Origin: JAALLB01 sp017643495
GTDB lineage: Bacteria > Pseudomonadota > Alphaproteobacteria > Rhizobiales > Rhizobiaceae
DNA length: 64,000 bases
Assembly: GCA_965216105.1 (NCBI GenBank)
Contig: OZ244147.1
Location: 806,001 to 870,000, forward strand
Direction: 5' to 3'
Shown here: positions 41,434-51,490 of the stretch, piece by piece
Position numbering within the stretch: position 1 is the first letter of the stretch
Layout: the number at the start of each line of letters is the position of its first letter
Notes under the pieces: model-generated
Database searches by the model: none
Told to the model about the DNA's origin: nothing
The model's input: only the letters and a program-made list of their open reading frames with translations
Position numbers and translations under genes: made by a program

Positions 41434-43476
41434 TCAGGCAGCGCCCAGTCCCCGTCCTTGCAGCAATGCATCAATGGTCGGCATTTTTCCCCTGAATGCC
41501 TCATAGAGTTCTGCGGGGTCACGACTTCCACCGGCCGAATAGATGTTTTCAAGCAAACGGCTCGCGGTTTGCTTGTCGAAGCTGTTTCCTGTTTCGCGGA
41601 ATGCTTCAAATGCATCTGCATCCATGACTTCCGACCACATGTAGGAATAATAGCCGGATGAGTAGCCGTCACCCGAAAAGACATGTGCAAAATGTGGTGT
41701 GCGATGGCGCATGGTGATCTGCTTAGGCATGTCGAGATGGTCCAGAATGTCCGTCTCGGTTGCCACGATATCTTCAATCTTGTCTGCAGGCATTGTGTGC
41801 AATTCCAGATCGACCAATGCTGAGGCAACATATTCAACAGTGGCAAATCCCTGGTTGAATGTTTCGGCAGCACGAAGCTTGTTTATCAGGGATTGCGGCA
41901 TCGGTTTGCCTGTTCTGTAATGGACAGCATATTCCGAGATGATTTCCTGTTCGCCAAGCCAATGTTCGAAAAGCTGGGAAGGAAGCTCGACAAAATCCCT
42001 GGCAACACTTGTTCCCGAAACTGAAGGATAGGTTACGTCCGAGAGCATGCCGTGCAGAGCGTGACCGAATTCGTGAAACAGTGTGCGTGCATCGTCAAAG
42101 GTCAGCAGGGTTGCCTGGTCCTTGGCACCCCTTGCAAAATTCATGACGTTGACGATTACCGGCCTGATGTCTGCCTTCAGTTTCTGTTGCGCCCGGAAAT
42201 TGCTCATCCAAGCCCCGGAGCGTTTTGAAGCCCTTGCGAAGTAATCACCGATAAAGATGGCGACATGCTCGCCAGCTTCGTTCGTAACCTCAAAGATGCG
42301 CAGATCCGGATGGTATTTTGGCATGCCGGAAAGTTCTTCAAACTTCAGGCCAAAAAGTTTGCCGGCCGTGGCAAAGGCAGCTTCAATTATCTTGTCGAGT
42401 TGGAGATAGGGCTTGAGTTCAGCTTCATCCAGATCATGTTCGCTTTTGCGCACCTGTTCGGAATAATAGCGCCAGTCCCAGGCCGCGATGTCAAAATTCT
42501 CACCCTGGCTGTTGGCAAGTTTTTGAAGTTGGGCTGCTTCTTCGCTGGCGCGCTTCTTGGCCGGTAACCAGACGTTCGTCAGCAATTCCCGAACGGCTTC
42601 GGGGGTTTTTGCCATCTGGTTGTCGAGCTTGAAATGGGCAAACGTTTCAAAGCCGAGAAGTTTCGCGCGTTCTTCGCGAAGCTCAAGGGTTTCCCTGATG
42701 ATTGCGCGATTGTCAGTTTCGCCGCCGTTTTCTCCGCGGGCAATCCATGCCTTGAATGCCTTTTCGCGCAGATCGCGTCGTGAAGAGAATTGCAGAAACG
42801 GTTCAATCAGTGAACGTGACAGGGTTATGAGGTGTTTGCCCTCATGGCCGCGTTCATGAGCGGCATTGGCAGCGGCATCCACCAGAAAGTCCGGCAACCC
42901 TGCGAGTTCTTCTTCTGTTTCCAGTACCAGCTCATATTCTTTCTCATCGGCCAGAACATTTTGTGAAAACCGTGTGCCAAGCGTTGCCAGTTGCTTCAGG
43001 ATTTCGGCCATGCGCTCGCGGTCTGCTCCCTTGAGATTTGCGCCGGCGCGAACAAAATTGGAATGGGTGCGTTCAAGAACGCGCAATTGTTCAGCATCAA
43101 GTCCAAGGGATTCACGTTTTTCATGAAGCGTATCAATACGCCGGAACAGTTGCGCATTGAGCATGATACGTGAGGAATAGTCGGCCAGCCTTGGTGCCAT
43201 TTCACGTTCGATTTCCTGCAACTCACTGTTGGTATGCGCGCCTGTCAGATTGTAAAATGTAGACGCAACCCGGTTCAGGAGATCGCCGGCCAATTCCAGT
43301 GCTTCAATGGTGTTTGCGAATGTCGGTTCGTCGGTGTTCTGCGCAATTGCGTTGACCTCGGACATGCCTTCTTCCAGAGCCTTGTCAAAAGCCGGACGAA
43401 AATGCTCAGCTTCAATCTCACCGAAAGGCGGGAGTTCGAAAGGCGTGGCCCATGACTGGAGAAGCGGATTAGACAT
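41434..43476 (-). CDS. M3-family oligopeptidase (oligopeptidase A / Dcp type)
   Basis: A 680-residue zinc metallopeptidase of family M3. The active site LFHEFGHALHGML has the His-Glu-x-x-His zinc motif, and the downstream Glu ligand region follows about 25 residues later. The N-terminal helical half starts WATPFELPPFGEIEAEHFRPAF, the M3A beginning. It degrades short peptides in the cytoplasm; whether it is a dipeptidyl carboxypeptidase or an oligopeptidase A cannot be settled by eye. It appears to be a single gene with a promoter in the gap before 43552. It converges on the LacI gene. Confidence 0.92.
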   Translation of the reverse strand: MSNPLLQSWATPFELPPFGEIEAEHFRPAFDKALEEGMSEVNAIAQNTDEPTFANTIEALELAGDLLNRVASTFYNLTGAHTNSELQEIEREMAPRLADYSSRIMLNAQLFRRIDTLHEKRESLGLDAEQLRVLERTHSNFVRAGANLKGADRERMAEILKQLATLGTRFSQNVLADEKEYELVLETEEELAGLPDFLVDAAANAAHERGHEGKHLITLSRSLIEPFLQFSSRRDLREKAFKAWIARGENGGETDNRAIIRETLELREERAKLLGFETFAHFKLDNQMAKTPEAVRELLTNVWLPAKKRASEEAAQLQKLANSQGENFDIAAWDWRYYSEQVRKSEHDLDEAELKPYLQLDKIIEAAFATAGKLFGLKFEELSGMPKYHPDLRIFEVTNEAGEHVAIFIGDYFARASKRSGAWMSNFRAQQKLKADIRPVIVNVMNFARGAKDQATLLTFDDARTLFHEFGHALHGMLSDVTYPSVSGTSVARDFVELPSQLFEHWLGEQEIISEYAVHYRTGKPMPQSLINKLRAAETFNQGFATVEYVASALVDLELHTMPADKIEDIVATETDILDHLDMPKQITMRHRTPHFAHVFSGDGYSSGYYSYMWSEVMDADAFEAFRETGNSFDKQTASRLLENIYSAGGSRDPAELYEAFRGKMPTIDALLQGRGLGAA

Positions 43477-43551
43477 GTAGATTTCCTCGACTGCTTGTTC
43501 GACAGGCTCCTGATATGCGCTTGTCGAAGCAGGTTTTTAAGGGGTGCAAAA

Positions 43552-43577
43552 AGAAAAACCGGCCAGAGGCCGGTTTT
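43552..43577 (-). terminator. Rho-independent terminator of the indolepyruvate oxidoreductase gene
   Basis: Ten-base-pair stem AAAACCGGCC / GGCCGGTTTT with a 3-base loop, followed on the minus strand by a further T, C and a run of T. It lies 20 bases after the stop of the gene ending at 43597. A strong intrinsic terminator. Confidence 0.88.
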
Positions 43578-43596
43578 ACAACAGATCCGGTTCGGA

Positions 43597-46500
43597 TTAT
43601 TCGGCCGGTTCTGCTTCAGGCAACTTGCCACCGCTTGCAGCAGCTTTTGGTTTGTCGAACTGGGTGAGAAGTTCTGTTTGCTTCTTTCTGGCCTGTTCAA
43701 CAGCCTGTTCCTTGACCGGGCCGAAGCCGCGTATATCGTCCGGAATGCGTGCCAGTGCTACGGCAAAGTGATGGTTTTCAGCCGAAAGGCGTGACAAAAG
43801 TCCGGTGACCATGTCGCGGTAATCATCAATCAGTTTTCGCTCCATGCGCCGTTCGCCGGAATATCCGAAGATATCAAGCGGTCCCCCTCGCAAGCCCTTG
43901 AATTTGGCAAGGAAACGGAACATTGGAAGCATCCACGGTCCGAAGGCACGTTTGCGAGGGCGTCCGTTCGGCTTCTTGCCGCCACCGAATATGGGAGGTG
44001 CCAGGTGATAATTGAGCGTGAAATCACCATCAAAGGTCTTGGCGATCTGTTTTTCAAACTCGCCATTCGTGTAAAGCCGGGCAACTTCATACTCGTCCTT
44101 GTATGACATCAGTTTGAAGAGGTTCCGGGCTACTGCATTGGTCAGGTCACGCTTTTTGCCTATTGCGGCTTCTACGGTTTCCACCTGTTTCACGAACTCG
44201 CGATACCGGTTGGCATATGCCTCGTCCTGATAACCCTTGAGGAAGTCGGCACGTTTGTCGACAATCTGCTCAAGTGTATCGGGCTCGACAGCTGCAGGGC
44301 GCAACTGTTCGAGAATGTCACTTGCTTCCTGCGGGTTGGCGGCAAATCGCCTGCCCCAGGCAAAGGCCCGCTTGTTGGCCTTAACAGCAACCGCATTCAG
44401 TTCGATTGCCCGCTCAATTGATTCCGGCGTAAGCGGGACGAGGCCCTGCTGTACTGCATAGCCGATCATCATGATGTTTGTGGCAATTGAGTCCCCACAT
44501 ACGGTTTCGGCAAGCTTGGTGAAGTCAACAAGGTGCGGCTCCGGTTTGACGTTCTGCTTGATGGAGTTGATCGTGTTCTGCTCACGGAAATCATAGTCGC
44601 GATCGAAAATGAAGTTTGAAACCGGGTTCAGGTGGGTGTTGAGCACACCAACCGTATTTTCGGTACTGAACAGGGCAATCGAATCCTTGGAACTGGCAAC
44701 GACTGTGTCAGCTGCAAGCAGGAGGTCTGCTTCACCGGTTACAATTTGCGGTGCGGTCACGAGGTCAGGCGTTGGTGCAAGACGGACATGGCTGAGCACT
44801 GCTCCGCCTTTTTGTGCAAGCCCCGCCATGTCGAGAAGCAGTGCTGCCTTGCCTTGTACATGTGCAGCCATTCCCAATATCGCGCCGATGGTAAGAACGC
44901 CGGTGCCACCGACGCCGGTGATCGCCACATTGTAGACGTCGTCAAGCTTTGGTGTTTTGGGTGCGGGCAGGTCACTTGCGTCAAGTTCCGGCAATTCCGG
45001 TTTCCGCAAGCTTCCGCCATGAACCGTCACAAAGGATGGGCAGAAACCCTCAACGCAGGAAAAGTCCTTGTTGCAGGAGGACTGGTTGATTGTCCGCTTG
45101 CGCCCGAACTCGGTTTCAAGCGGTTCGATGGAAATACAATTGGATTGTACGGAGCAGTCACCACAACCTTCGCAAACCAGTGGGTTGATGAATGCACGCT
45201 TGTCCGGGTCGGGAGCCAGGCCGCGTTTGCGTCGCCTTCTAAGTTCGGCTGCACAGGTCTGGTCATAGATGATCGCTGTACATCCCTTGACCGTGCGAAG
45301 ATGTTTCTGGACTTCCTCGATGTGATCGCGGGAACGTATCTTCACACCTTCGGCCAGTTGCGACTGCGAATAGCGTTCCGGTTCATTCGAGATCAGCCAG
45401 ATTTCCTTTACACCTTCCGCCTTCAACTGGTGCGAAATTGTGGGAGGGCTGAGGGGACCGTCGTGAGTCTGCCCGCCGGTCATGGCCACGGCATCATTGA
45501 ACAGTACCTTGTAGGTGATGTTGACGCCTGATGCGATGGCGGCACGAATTGCCATCAGCCCTGAGTGGAAATAGGTTCCGTCGCCAAGATTTGCGAAGAC
45601 GTGATCCTCGTCTGTGAAATTGGAGAGGCCAATCCAGCTCGCTCCTTCTCCACCCATATGCGAGAAGGTTTCCGTGTTGCGGTCCATCCAGACGGACATG
45701 AAATGGCAACCGATACCGGCCATGGCGCGGCTGCCTTCCGGAACCTTTGTTGACGTATTGTGCGGACAACCGGAACAGAAATGCGCGGTACGGGTCACTG
45801 CTGCTTCATGGTTCTGGCGAACAGTTGCACGTTCTTCATAGTAGGCAAGTTTTTGCGCTATTCTTCCGGCAAGCCCGTCCGGCAGATCGAAGGTGAGCAG
45901 GCGGGAGGAAATTGCGCGTACGGCTACACCGGCAGTCATTTCCTCGTTGAGCCGCAGGATGTGATTGTCCTTGTGATCGAATTTTCCGACAATTCTCGGA
46001 CGGACATCCTCCCGCCAGTTGAACAATTGTTGCTTGATCTGGTTTTCGATGATCTCGCGGCGTTCTTCGATAACGAGCACCTCTTCCAGGCCTTCGGAAA
46101 ATTTCCTTATGCCTTCGGGCTCCAGTGGCCACGGCATGCGGACCTTGTAAAGACGAAGTCCGATCCGCTCGGCCACCTTTTCATCGATGCCGAGCTGGCG
46201 CAGCGCTTCGCGAACGTTTTCATAGGCCTTGCCGGACGCAACAATCCCGAACCGCGCCTTTTTTGAATCGAATACAACGTGATCCACCTTGTTGGCACGG
46301 GCGAAGGCAATGGCAGCATAGCCCTTTTTCTCAACCAGCCGTTCATCCTGCTCAAGAATGGCATCCGGCCAGCGCAGGTTGAGACCACCTTGCGGCATGT
46401 CGAAATCTTCCGGCAGGACAAACTGGCGTTTCTCTCCTGCAAGGTCAACGACACCGGTTGTCTCGATCGTGTCCGAAATTACCTTGAAACCACACCACAA

Positions 46501-47112
46501 GCCGGAATAGCGCGACATTGCTATGCCAAGCAGTCCAAGTTCAACAAACTCGTGAACACTGGATGGAAACAACATCGGCATGAGTGATGCCATGAATGTG
46601 TGGTCCGACTGGTGTGCGATGGTCGATGATTTCGCATTGTGGTCATCACCGGCAAAAGCAAGAACACCACCCAGAGGAGACGTGCCCGCAGAGTTTGCAT
46701 GCTTGAATACATCGCCGGAACGATCAACGCCGGGGCCCTTGCCGTACCAGAAGCCGACTACACCATCCTTGTTGGCAAGCGGGGATGTATCAATCTGCTG
46801 GCTTCCCCAAACTGCTGTGGCAGCCAAATCCTCGTTGAGGCCGGGCTGGAATACCACCCCTTCCTTGTCGAGGTGCTTTTTTGCCTGGTGAAGTGCAAAA
46901 TCGTAGGCGCCAATAGGAGAACCACGGTATCCGGAAATAAAGGCACCTGTATTGTGCCCGGCAGCCCTGTCCCTGCGCATCTGAACCAGCGGCAGCCGGA
47001 CCAGTGCCTGCGTGCCGTTCATGAAAACCTTGCCATCCGTGGCAGTGTATTTGTCTTCCAGGCTGATGGCGTCGCCGAGTTTCATATCCGTAATCGGGCT
47101 GCTGTCTCCCAT
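43597..47112 (-). CDS. Indolepyruvate ferredoxin oxidoreductase, fused alpha and gamma chains
   Basis: A single 1171-residue chain that oxidatively decarboxylates aryl pyruvates to acyl-CoA, reducing ferredoxin. Order of domains: pyrimidine-binding TPP half (GYRGSPIGAYDFAL region), a TPP-binding half with CSGCPHNTSTKVP and GDGTYFHSGLMAIRAA, an iron-sulfur segment (VCEGCGDCSVQSNC and FSCVEGFCPSF), and the gamma domain beginning NVAITGVGGTGVLTIGAIL. The first start in frame (47187) is unlikely; the ATG at 47112 has AGGAGGA upstream. Many proteobacteria encode this as one long gene, used in aromatic amino acid breakdown. An Lrp-type regulator gene lies 131 bases upstream on the same strand, and the terminator at 43552 ends the transcript. 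Confidence 0.95.
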   Translation of the reverse strand: MGDSSPITDMKLGDAISLEDKYTATDGKVFMNGTQALVRLPLVQMRRDRAAGHNTGAFISGYRGSPIGAYDFALHQAKKHLDKEGVVFQPGLNEDLAATAVWGSQQIDTSPLANKDGVVGFWYGKGPGVDRSGDVFKHANSAGTSPLGGVLAFAGDDHNAKSSTIAHQSDHTFMASLMPMLFPSSVHEFVELGLLGIAMSRYSGLWCGFKVISDTIETTGVVDLAGEKRQFVLPEDFDMPQGGLNLRWPDAILEQDERLVEKKGYAAIAFARANKVDHVVFDSKKARFGIVASGKAYENVREALRQLGIDEKVAERIGLRLYKVRMPWPLEPEGIRKFSEGLEEVLVIEERREIIENQIKQQLFNWREDVRPRIVGKFDHKDNHILRLNEEMTAGVAVRAISSRLLTFDLPDGLAGRIAQKLAYYEERATVRQNHEAAVTRTAHFCSGCPHNTSTKVPEGSRAMAGIGCHFMSVWMDRNTETFSHMGGEGASWIGLSNFTDEDHVFANLGDGTYFHSGLMAIRAAIASGVNITYKVLFNDAVAMTGGQTHDGPLSPPTISHQLKAEGVKEIWLISNEPERYSQSQLAEGVKIRSRDHIEEVQKHLRTVKGCTAIIYDQTCAAELRRRRKRGLAPDPDKRAFINPLVCEGCGDCSVQSNCISIEPLETEFGRKRTINQSSCNKDFSCVEGFCPSFVTVHGGSLRKPELPELDASDLPAPKTPKLDDVYNVAITGVGGTGVLTIGAILGMAAHVQGKAALLLDMAGLAQKGGAVLSHVRLAPTPDLVTAPQIVTGEADLLLAADTVVASSKDSIALFSTENTVGVLNTHLNPVSNFIFDRDYDFREQNTINSIKQNVKPEPHLVDFTKLAETVCGDSIATNIMMIGYAVQQGLVPLTPESIERAIELNAVAVKANKRAFAWGRRFAANPQEASDILEQLRPAAVEPDTLEQIVDKRADFLKGYQDEAYANRYREFVKQVETVEAAIGKKRDLTNAVARNLFKLMSYKDEYEVARLYTNGEFEKQIAKTFDGDFTLNYHLAPPIFGGGKKPNGRPRKRAFGPWMLPMFRFLAKFKGLRGGPLDIFGYSGERRMERKLIDDYRDMVTGLLSRLSAENHHFAVALARIPDDIRGFGPVKEQAVEQARKKQTELLTQFDKPKAAASGGKLPEAEPAE

Positions 47113-47243
47113 TTCATTCCTCCTCGTACATGTACCTTCCAAGTATGGAGCAACTGGACTGAAATTGCAGTTCAAAATTTTACCCATACTCGGGGCAAGA
47201 TAGGTTCTTAGTTCAGAAAGCCCTTGCCAGTTAGGAGAATAAC

Positions 47244-47702
47244 CTAAATTGGCAAGCAGGAAGTATTCTTGATTTCATTCAAGGCAAAATGGGAATTCAT
47301 GGCGCCGACATGCGGAAGCTTGAGCAGTTTGCCCTTGACGGTTTTCTCATAGTCCCGCACCGTTGGAACCACCACCCGCAACAGGTAATCAAATTCGCCG
47401 CTCATTGTGTAGCATTGCATGATCTCGGGTATGTCCCGTGTTGCAATTTCAAATGTATCAAGGACTTCAGACGAATGTATGTCGAGGCGGACAAAAACAA
47501 AGATCGAAACATCAAGGCCGACCTTTTCGGCGTTGAGGTGGGAATGTTTGCCGGTGATAACCCCGTTTTCCTGAAGTTTGCGGATGCGCCGCCAGCAAGG
47601 GGTATGGGAAAGCCCCACCGCTTCACCTATGTCCGAGATGTTTCGGTCAGCATCCTGCTGAAGGATGCGCAGGATTTTCAGGTCCGTTTCGTCGAGGGTC
47701 AT
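47244..47702 (-). CDS. Lrp/AsnC-family transcriptional regulator
   Basis: A 152-residue regulator. The ATG at 47702 starts MTLDETDLKILRILQQDADR, the standard Lrp opening; the helix-turn-helix is NISDIGEAVGLSHTPCWRRI, and the C-terminal RAM domain has the YTMSGEFDYLLRVV strand that binds amino acid effectors. A frame reaching 47870 lacks family similarity. It is upstream of the indolepyruvate oxidoreductase gene in the same direction and probably regulates it in response to an amino acid; this is inference from position. The 160 bases upstream separate it from the divergent trhO gene. Confidence 0.93.
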   Translation of the reverse strand: MTLDETDLKILRILQQDADRNISDIGEAVGLSHTPCWRRIRKLQENGVITGKHSHLNAEKVGLDVSIFVFVRLDIHSSEVLDTFEIATRDIPEIMQCYTMSGEFDYLLRVVVPTVRDYEKTVKGKLLKLPHVGAMNSHFALNEIKNTSCLPI

Positions 47703-47862
47703 GTACGAGTACCGCGCTTTGCCATGCAAGCAAGTCTGGATCAGAATTCCGGGAATTCCTAGACAGGCGTTAAAGAAAATTTGGGGCGCCACAAAACGGT
47801 GGCATCCGGCAGGTTTTCTTGTATTTTGCGGCAAAATCCCGAATTCAGGAATGTTCGATCCG

Positions 47863-48840
47863 ATGTCCAACTATCTAGTGGCTGCATTTTACCATTTTGT
47901 TTCTCTCCCCGACTTTGCGGATTTGCAGGGGCGTATCCAGGAATGTGCCGTGGAAAACGGGGTTATGGGAACGATCCTGCTTGCTGATGAAGGCATTAAC
48001 GGAACGGTTGCCGGCAAACCGGAAGGGGTTCATGCACTGCTTGATCACATCCGTTCCGACCCGAGGCTTGCGCCGCTGGAGCACAAGGAAAGTTTTGCCG
48101 AAGAAAACCCTTTCTACCGGATGAAAGTGCGCCTGAAAAAAGAGATCGTCACACTCGGTGTGGAGGGTGTCAGTCCAACCAGGACCGTAGGCGAATATGT
48201 GGAGCCTGAAGACTGGAATGCCCTGATCTCGGACCCGGATGTTGTGGTGATCGATACACGCAACGATTACGAGGTTGAAATCGGCACTTTCAAAGGCGCT
48301 GTTGATCCCAAAACCACCAGCTTTCGTGAATTTCCGGACTGGTTTCGCAAACAGGCAGATAACCTGAAGAAACCGAAAATCGCGATGTTTTGTACGGGGG
48401 GAATTCGCTGCGAGAAATCAACATCCTTCCTGAAGGCAGAGGGATATGAAGAGGTTTTCCATCTCAAGGGCGGGATACTGAAATATCTGGAAACCGTTCC
48501 CGAGGAAGAAAGCCTGTGGGAAGGAGAGTGTTTCGTCTTTGACCAACGGGTCAGTGTTGGCCCCGGCCTTGTCCCGGGCCCCTATGATCTTTGCCATGCA
48601 TGCCGTCATCCGATCACGGAAGAGGACAAGCAGTCATCCCTCTACCAGAAAGGGGTTTCCTGTCCGAAATGTCATGACAAGCAAAGCGACAAACAGCGCC
48701 AGCGGTTTGAAGAAAGACAAAAACAGGTCGACCTTGCCTCAAGTCGGGGTGAAAACCATATCGCAGCGGACCAGCAAGTGCAGAAAGAGCGCAAGAAGGC
48801 TGCCAAAAAGGAGCATGCCATTCGTTCGAACCGCAAGTAA
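47863..48840 (+). CDS. trhO: tRNA uridine(34) hydroxylase TrhO (rhodanese-domain, UPF0176)
   Basis: Cytoplasmic rhodanese-like protein that hydroxylates uridine 34 of certain tRNAs. Of the two possible ATG codons (47851 and 47863) the second is better spaced from AGGA. The N-terminal domain contains LLADEGINGTVAG, and the rhodanese loop CTGGIRCEKSTSF with its catalytic Cys lies in the middle. The C-terminal part has Cys pairs (CHACRHPI and CPKCHD) that probably bind zinc, and a charged tail of about 45 residues rich in Lys, Gln and Arg. The length of 325 residues is in the family range. It is divergent from the Lrp gene. Confidence 0.93.
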   Translation: MSNYLVAAFYHFVSLPDFADLQGRIQECAVENGVMGTILLADEGINGTVAGKPEGVHALLDHIRSDPRLAPLEHKESFAEENPFYRMKVRLKKEIVTLGVEGVSPTRTVGEYVEPEDWNALISDPDVVVIDTRNDYEVEIGTFKGAVDPKTTSFREFPDWFRKQADNLKKPKIAMFCTGGIRCEKSTSFLKAEGYEEVFHLKGGILKYLETVPEEESLWEGECFVFDQRVSVGPGLVPGPYDLCHACRHPITEEDKQSSLYQKGVSCPKCHDKQSDKQRQRFEERQKQVDLASSRGENHIAADQQVQKERKKAAKKEHAIRSNRK

Positions 48841-48969
48841 TCTGCTTGTGCAAGGTTCTGTGCAATGCGCTGACATTCGCTAAGCAGGCGATGTCCGAAG
48901 AATTTTGACGCGACACGCCAAGCCCGATATTGAAGGGACAAATTCGGATTTACATCTTCAAAAGTGGTC

Positions 48970-49644
48970 ATGACTGTTTCCAATTTACCGGTTCTGTATT
49001 CCTTTCGACGTTGCCCTTATGCAATGAGGGCAAGACTGGCGCTTGCAGCAGCAGGCCACACAGTCGAATTGCGGGAGGTTGTGCTGCGTGACAAACCCGC
49101 CGCCATGCTGGAAGCAAGCCCGAAGGGTACCGTCCCGGTTCTGGTTCAGCCGGATGGAAGCGTTCTGGAAGAGAGCCTCGATATCATCCAGTGGTCACTG
49201 GATACTGCGGGTGCGCAGAGCATTGCTGCGAAATGGTCGCTTGATGAAAGTTTTGGCGAGGGGGCGTTGCGTGAACTGGTTGCCGAGAGCGACGGGCCGT
49301 TCAAGGCAGCACTCGATGCCTACAAATATCCGGACCGTTATCCTGATCGCGAGCGCGAAGAAGCGCGGGAAGCCGGAAGCCGTTTTATCGCCAGGCTTGA
49401 TGCCATTCTGGCAGGCAGACAATATCTGACTGGCGGCAGTTTCTCCGCAGGGGATGCGGCGATACTTCCGTTTGTCCGGCAATTTGCCCATGTCGACCAG
49501 GAATGGTTTTACGATCAGGGCTGGAGTGAGGTGATCCGCTGGCTCGATGCGTTCAAGGCCAGTGAACGGTTTTCAGCCATCATGTCCAAGTACAAGAAAT
49601 GGGAACCTGGGGACGAACCGGTTTTGTTTGGTGCAGGTGCCTGA
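48970..49644 (+). CDS. Glutathione S-transferase family protein
   Basis: A 224-residue glutathione transferase. The thioredoxin-like N-terminal domain reads LYSFRRCPYAMRARLALAAAG, which has a CPY motif (Cys-Pro-Tyr) like the glutaredoxin-type omega or beta classes, and the cis-Pro follows in KGTVPVLV. The C-terminal helical domain includes TGGSFSAGDAAILPFVRQF, the usual N-capping box. The ATG at 48970 is chosen; a GTG two codons earlier is possible, and neither has a good ribosome-binding site. The substrate is unknown. It ends 8 bases from the convergent sirtuin gene. Confidence 0.88.
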   Translation: MTVSNLPVLYSFRRCPYAMRARLALAAAGHTVELREVVLRDKPAAMLEASPKGTVPVLVQPDGSVLEESLDIIQWSLDTAGAQSIAAKWSLDESFGEGALRELVAESDGPFKAALDAYKYPDRYPDREREEAREAGSRFIARLDAILAGRQYLTGGSFSAGDAAILPFVRQFAHVDQEWFYDQGWSEVIRWLDAFKASERFSAIMSKYKKWEPGDEPVLFGAGA

Positions 49645-49652
49645 TCACCAGT

Positions 49653-50402
49653 TCAGGATGAGAGGGCCCGCATGACTTCCCCGATTTCCGCGTTGACAAC
49701 GCAATCCGCATAGCTGTCGACCTGAGTGGGATCGCGGTTGATGATGGCCAGTTTTGCACCGGCATGTTTGGCATGGAGGGGAAGGGCTGCAGCCGGATGA
49801 ACCACCAGAGAAGTCCCGATTGCCAGAAATAGGTCTGCTTGCTCGCTCTGTTCAAATGCACGAGCGGTTTTGTCGCGAGGCATGGCTTCTCCAAACATGA
49901 CCACATCAGCCTTGATGATGCCTCCGCATGACCGGCATTTCGGGCTTGCCCCGGTTTCTTCGAACATCTGGCGGCACAGCGTCATTTCATGATGTGACTG
50001 ACAGTCAATGCAAGAGGTTGTTGTGGCATTGCCATGAATTTCAATGGTTCGTTCTTCTGGCGCACCTGCTTTCACATGCAGCCCGTCGACATTCTGCGTT
50101 ACAAGGCATGATGCCTTGCCCTCATTCAACCATTGGGCAATCGTGTGGTGGCCGATATTCGGTTCAACCGTTCCGATCTGGTCAGCCATGTAGAAGCGGC
50201 GGTGCCAGTCTTCGATGCGGGCATCCTCGCTTTCCACATATTCATTATATTCGACAATGCGGAATTTTTCCCATAACCCGCCAGGTGAACGGAAATCGGG
50301 AACGCCGGATTCCGTTGATATGCCCGCTCCGGTAAGAATGACCATGTTCTGCGCGCTCCCGACAAGCTCGCGCAGATTAATGATATCCCGAGACGTGGTC
50401 AC
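49653..50402 (-). CDS. cobB: Sir2-family NAD-dependent protein deacylase
   Basis: A 249-residue sirtuin that removes acetyl or other acyl groups from lysines using NAD. Conserved parts are LTGAGISTESGVPDFRSP (NAD-binding), VTQNVDGLHVKAG, the catalytic His in IEIHGNATTT, a four-Cys zinc site in CIDCQSH and CRSCGG, and the late IGTSLVVHPAA. The long MPRDKTARAF-type loop is intact. The downstream neighbour on the opposite strand is the glutathione transferase gene. The Pot-type permease gene lies 14 bases upstream on the same strand, so the sirtuin may be the last gene of that operon. Confidence 0.92.
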   Translation of the reverse strand: MTTSRDIINLRELVGSAQNMVILTGAGISTESGVPDFRSPGGLWEKFRIVEYNEYVESEDARIEDWHRRFYMADQIGTVEPNIGHHTIAQWLNEGKASCLVTQNVDGLHVKAGAPEERTIEIHGNATTTSCIDCQSHHEMTLCRQMFEETGASPKCRSCGGIIKADVVMFGEAMPRDKTARAFEQSEQADLFLAIGTSLVVHPAAALPLHAKHAGAKLAIINRDPTQVDSYADCVVNAEIGEVMRALSS

Positions 50403-50416
50403 CTGATGTTGCCGGC

Positions 50417-51484
50417 TCAGCCCGGTGAAAGGCCGCGCAGGCGCTCACTTCTGCGGCGAAGGAGTTCGAGGGCCGTCAACAGGCCGATCGAGATCAGAAC
50501 CAGAATGGTCGCCACGGCAAGGATTGTCGGGCTGATCTGCTCGCGAAGGCCGGAGAACATCTGTCTTGGAATCGTGCGCTGGTCGACGTCGGCCAGGAAG
50601 ATGACAGCCACAACTTCATCAAGTGATGTGATGAAGGCGAACAGTGCGCCGGAGATCATGCCGGGCAGGATGAGCGGCATGATGACCTTGTAGAATGTTG
50701 TCCAGCCGTTGGCACCCATGCCCTGAGATGCCCGGATGAGCGAACGGTCAAATCCTGAAAGCGTTGCCGTAACCGTAATGATGACAAACGGTACGCCGAG
50801 TATCGCATGGGCAAGAACAATACCCGTATAGGTATTGACCAGGCTTTCCGGGAAAAACGGAAAAATGTCCTTTTGGGCAAAGAAGAAAAACATGCCGGTG
50901 GCTGTGATCACAAGCGGTACGATCATGGGTGAAATGAGCAAGCTTGTTATTTGTGCGCGGAACGGCATTTCCGGCCGTGAAAGACCCAGAGCTGCAAGCG
51001 TTCCAAGAAAGGTTGCCAGCAGGGTTGCGCAGATCGCGATAAAGAATGAATTGCGGGTCGCCCTTATCCAAGTGGCATTGTTCCACATGTCACTCCACCA
51101 GTTGGGACCACCATCCGGACTGGTCATGCCGAAGCGGACGATGTCTGCATACCAGCGGAATGAATAGGCATCAGGGTCAAGCGACAGCATGCCGTCTGTA
51201 AACGTGAAATAGGGTTCGGCGTTGAAGGACAGCGGAATGATTATGAGGATTGGCAGGATCAGGAAAATGAAGATGATCGTGCAGATTGCCAGATATGCAT
51301 ACTTGCCGATCTTGTCGCCTGTCGTTGCATAAGCCGGCAACGGGTTCATGCAGAAAAGGGGTATGCCGAAGATCAGCAGAAAACCGACCGTTCCCAAAAT
51401 CGATTGCGTGAACAGCAGGAACAGGATGGTAGCGCCGATCAGGGCATAAAAACCGTTGCTGGTGAGACGTTTTTTGAATGACAT
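50417..51484 (-). CDS. ABC transporter permease (PotC-like)
   Basis: Inner-membrane permease of a spermidine/putrescine-type importer, 355 residues. The ATPase-contacting EAA loop reads RASQGMGANGWTTFYKVIMPL and the last spans follow. It is longer than the usual 260-280 residues because of two extra hydrophobic segments at the N-terminus (residues about 12-46), a form common in rhizobia. It begins 6 bases after the PotB-like gene, with which it should form the channel. The substrate (polyamine or another small cation, or an amino acid derivative) cannot be told from the permeases. Confidence 0.88.
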   Translation of the reverse strand: MSFKKRLTSNGFYALIGATILFLLFTQSILGTVGFLLIFGIPLFCMNPLPAYATTGDKIGKYAYLAICTIIFIFLILPILIIIPLSFNAEPYFTFTDGMLSLDPDAYSFRWYADIVRFGMTSPDGGPNWWSDMWNNATWIRATRNSFFIAICATLLATFLGTLAALGLSRPEMPFRAQITSLLISPMIVPLVITATGMFFFFAQKDIFPFFPESLVNTYTGIVLAHAILGVPFVIITVTATLSGFDRSLIRASQGMGANGWTTFYKVIMPLILPGMISGALFAFITSLDEVVAVIFLADVDQRTIPRQMFSGLREQISPTILAVATILVLISIGLLTALELLRRRSERLRGLSPG

Positions 51485-51490
51485 GGTGCG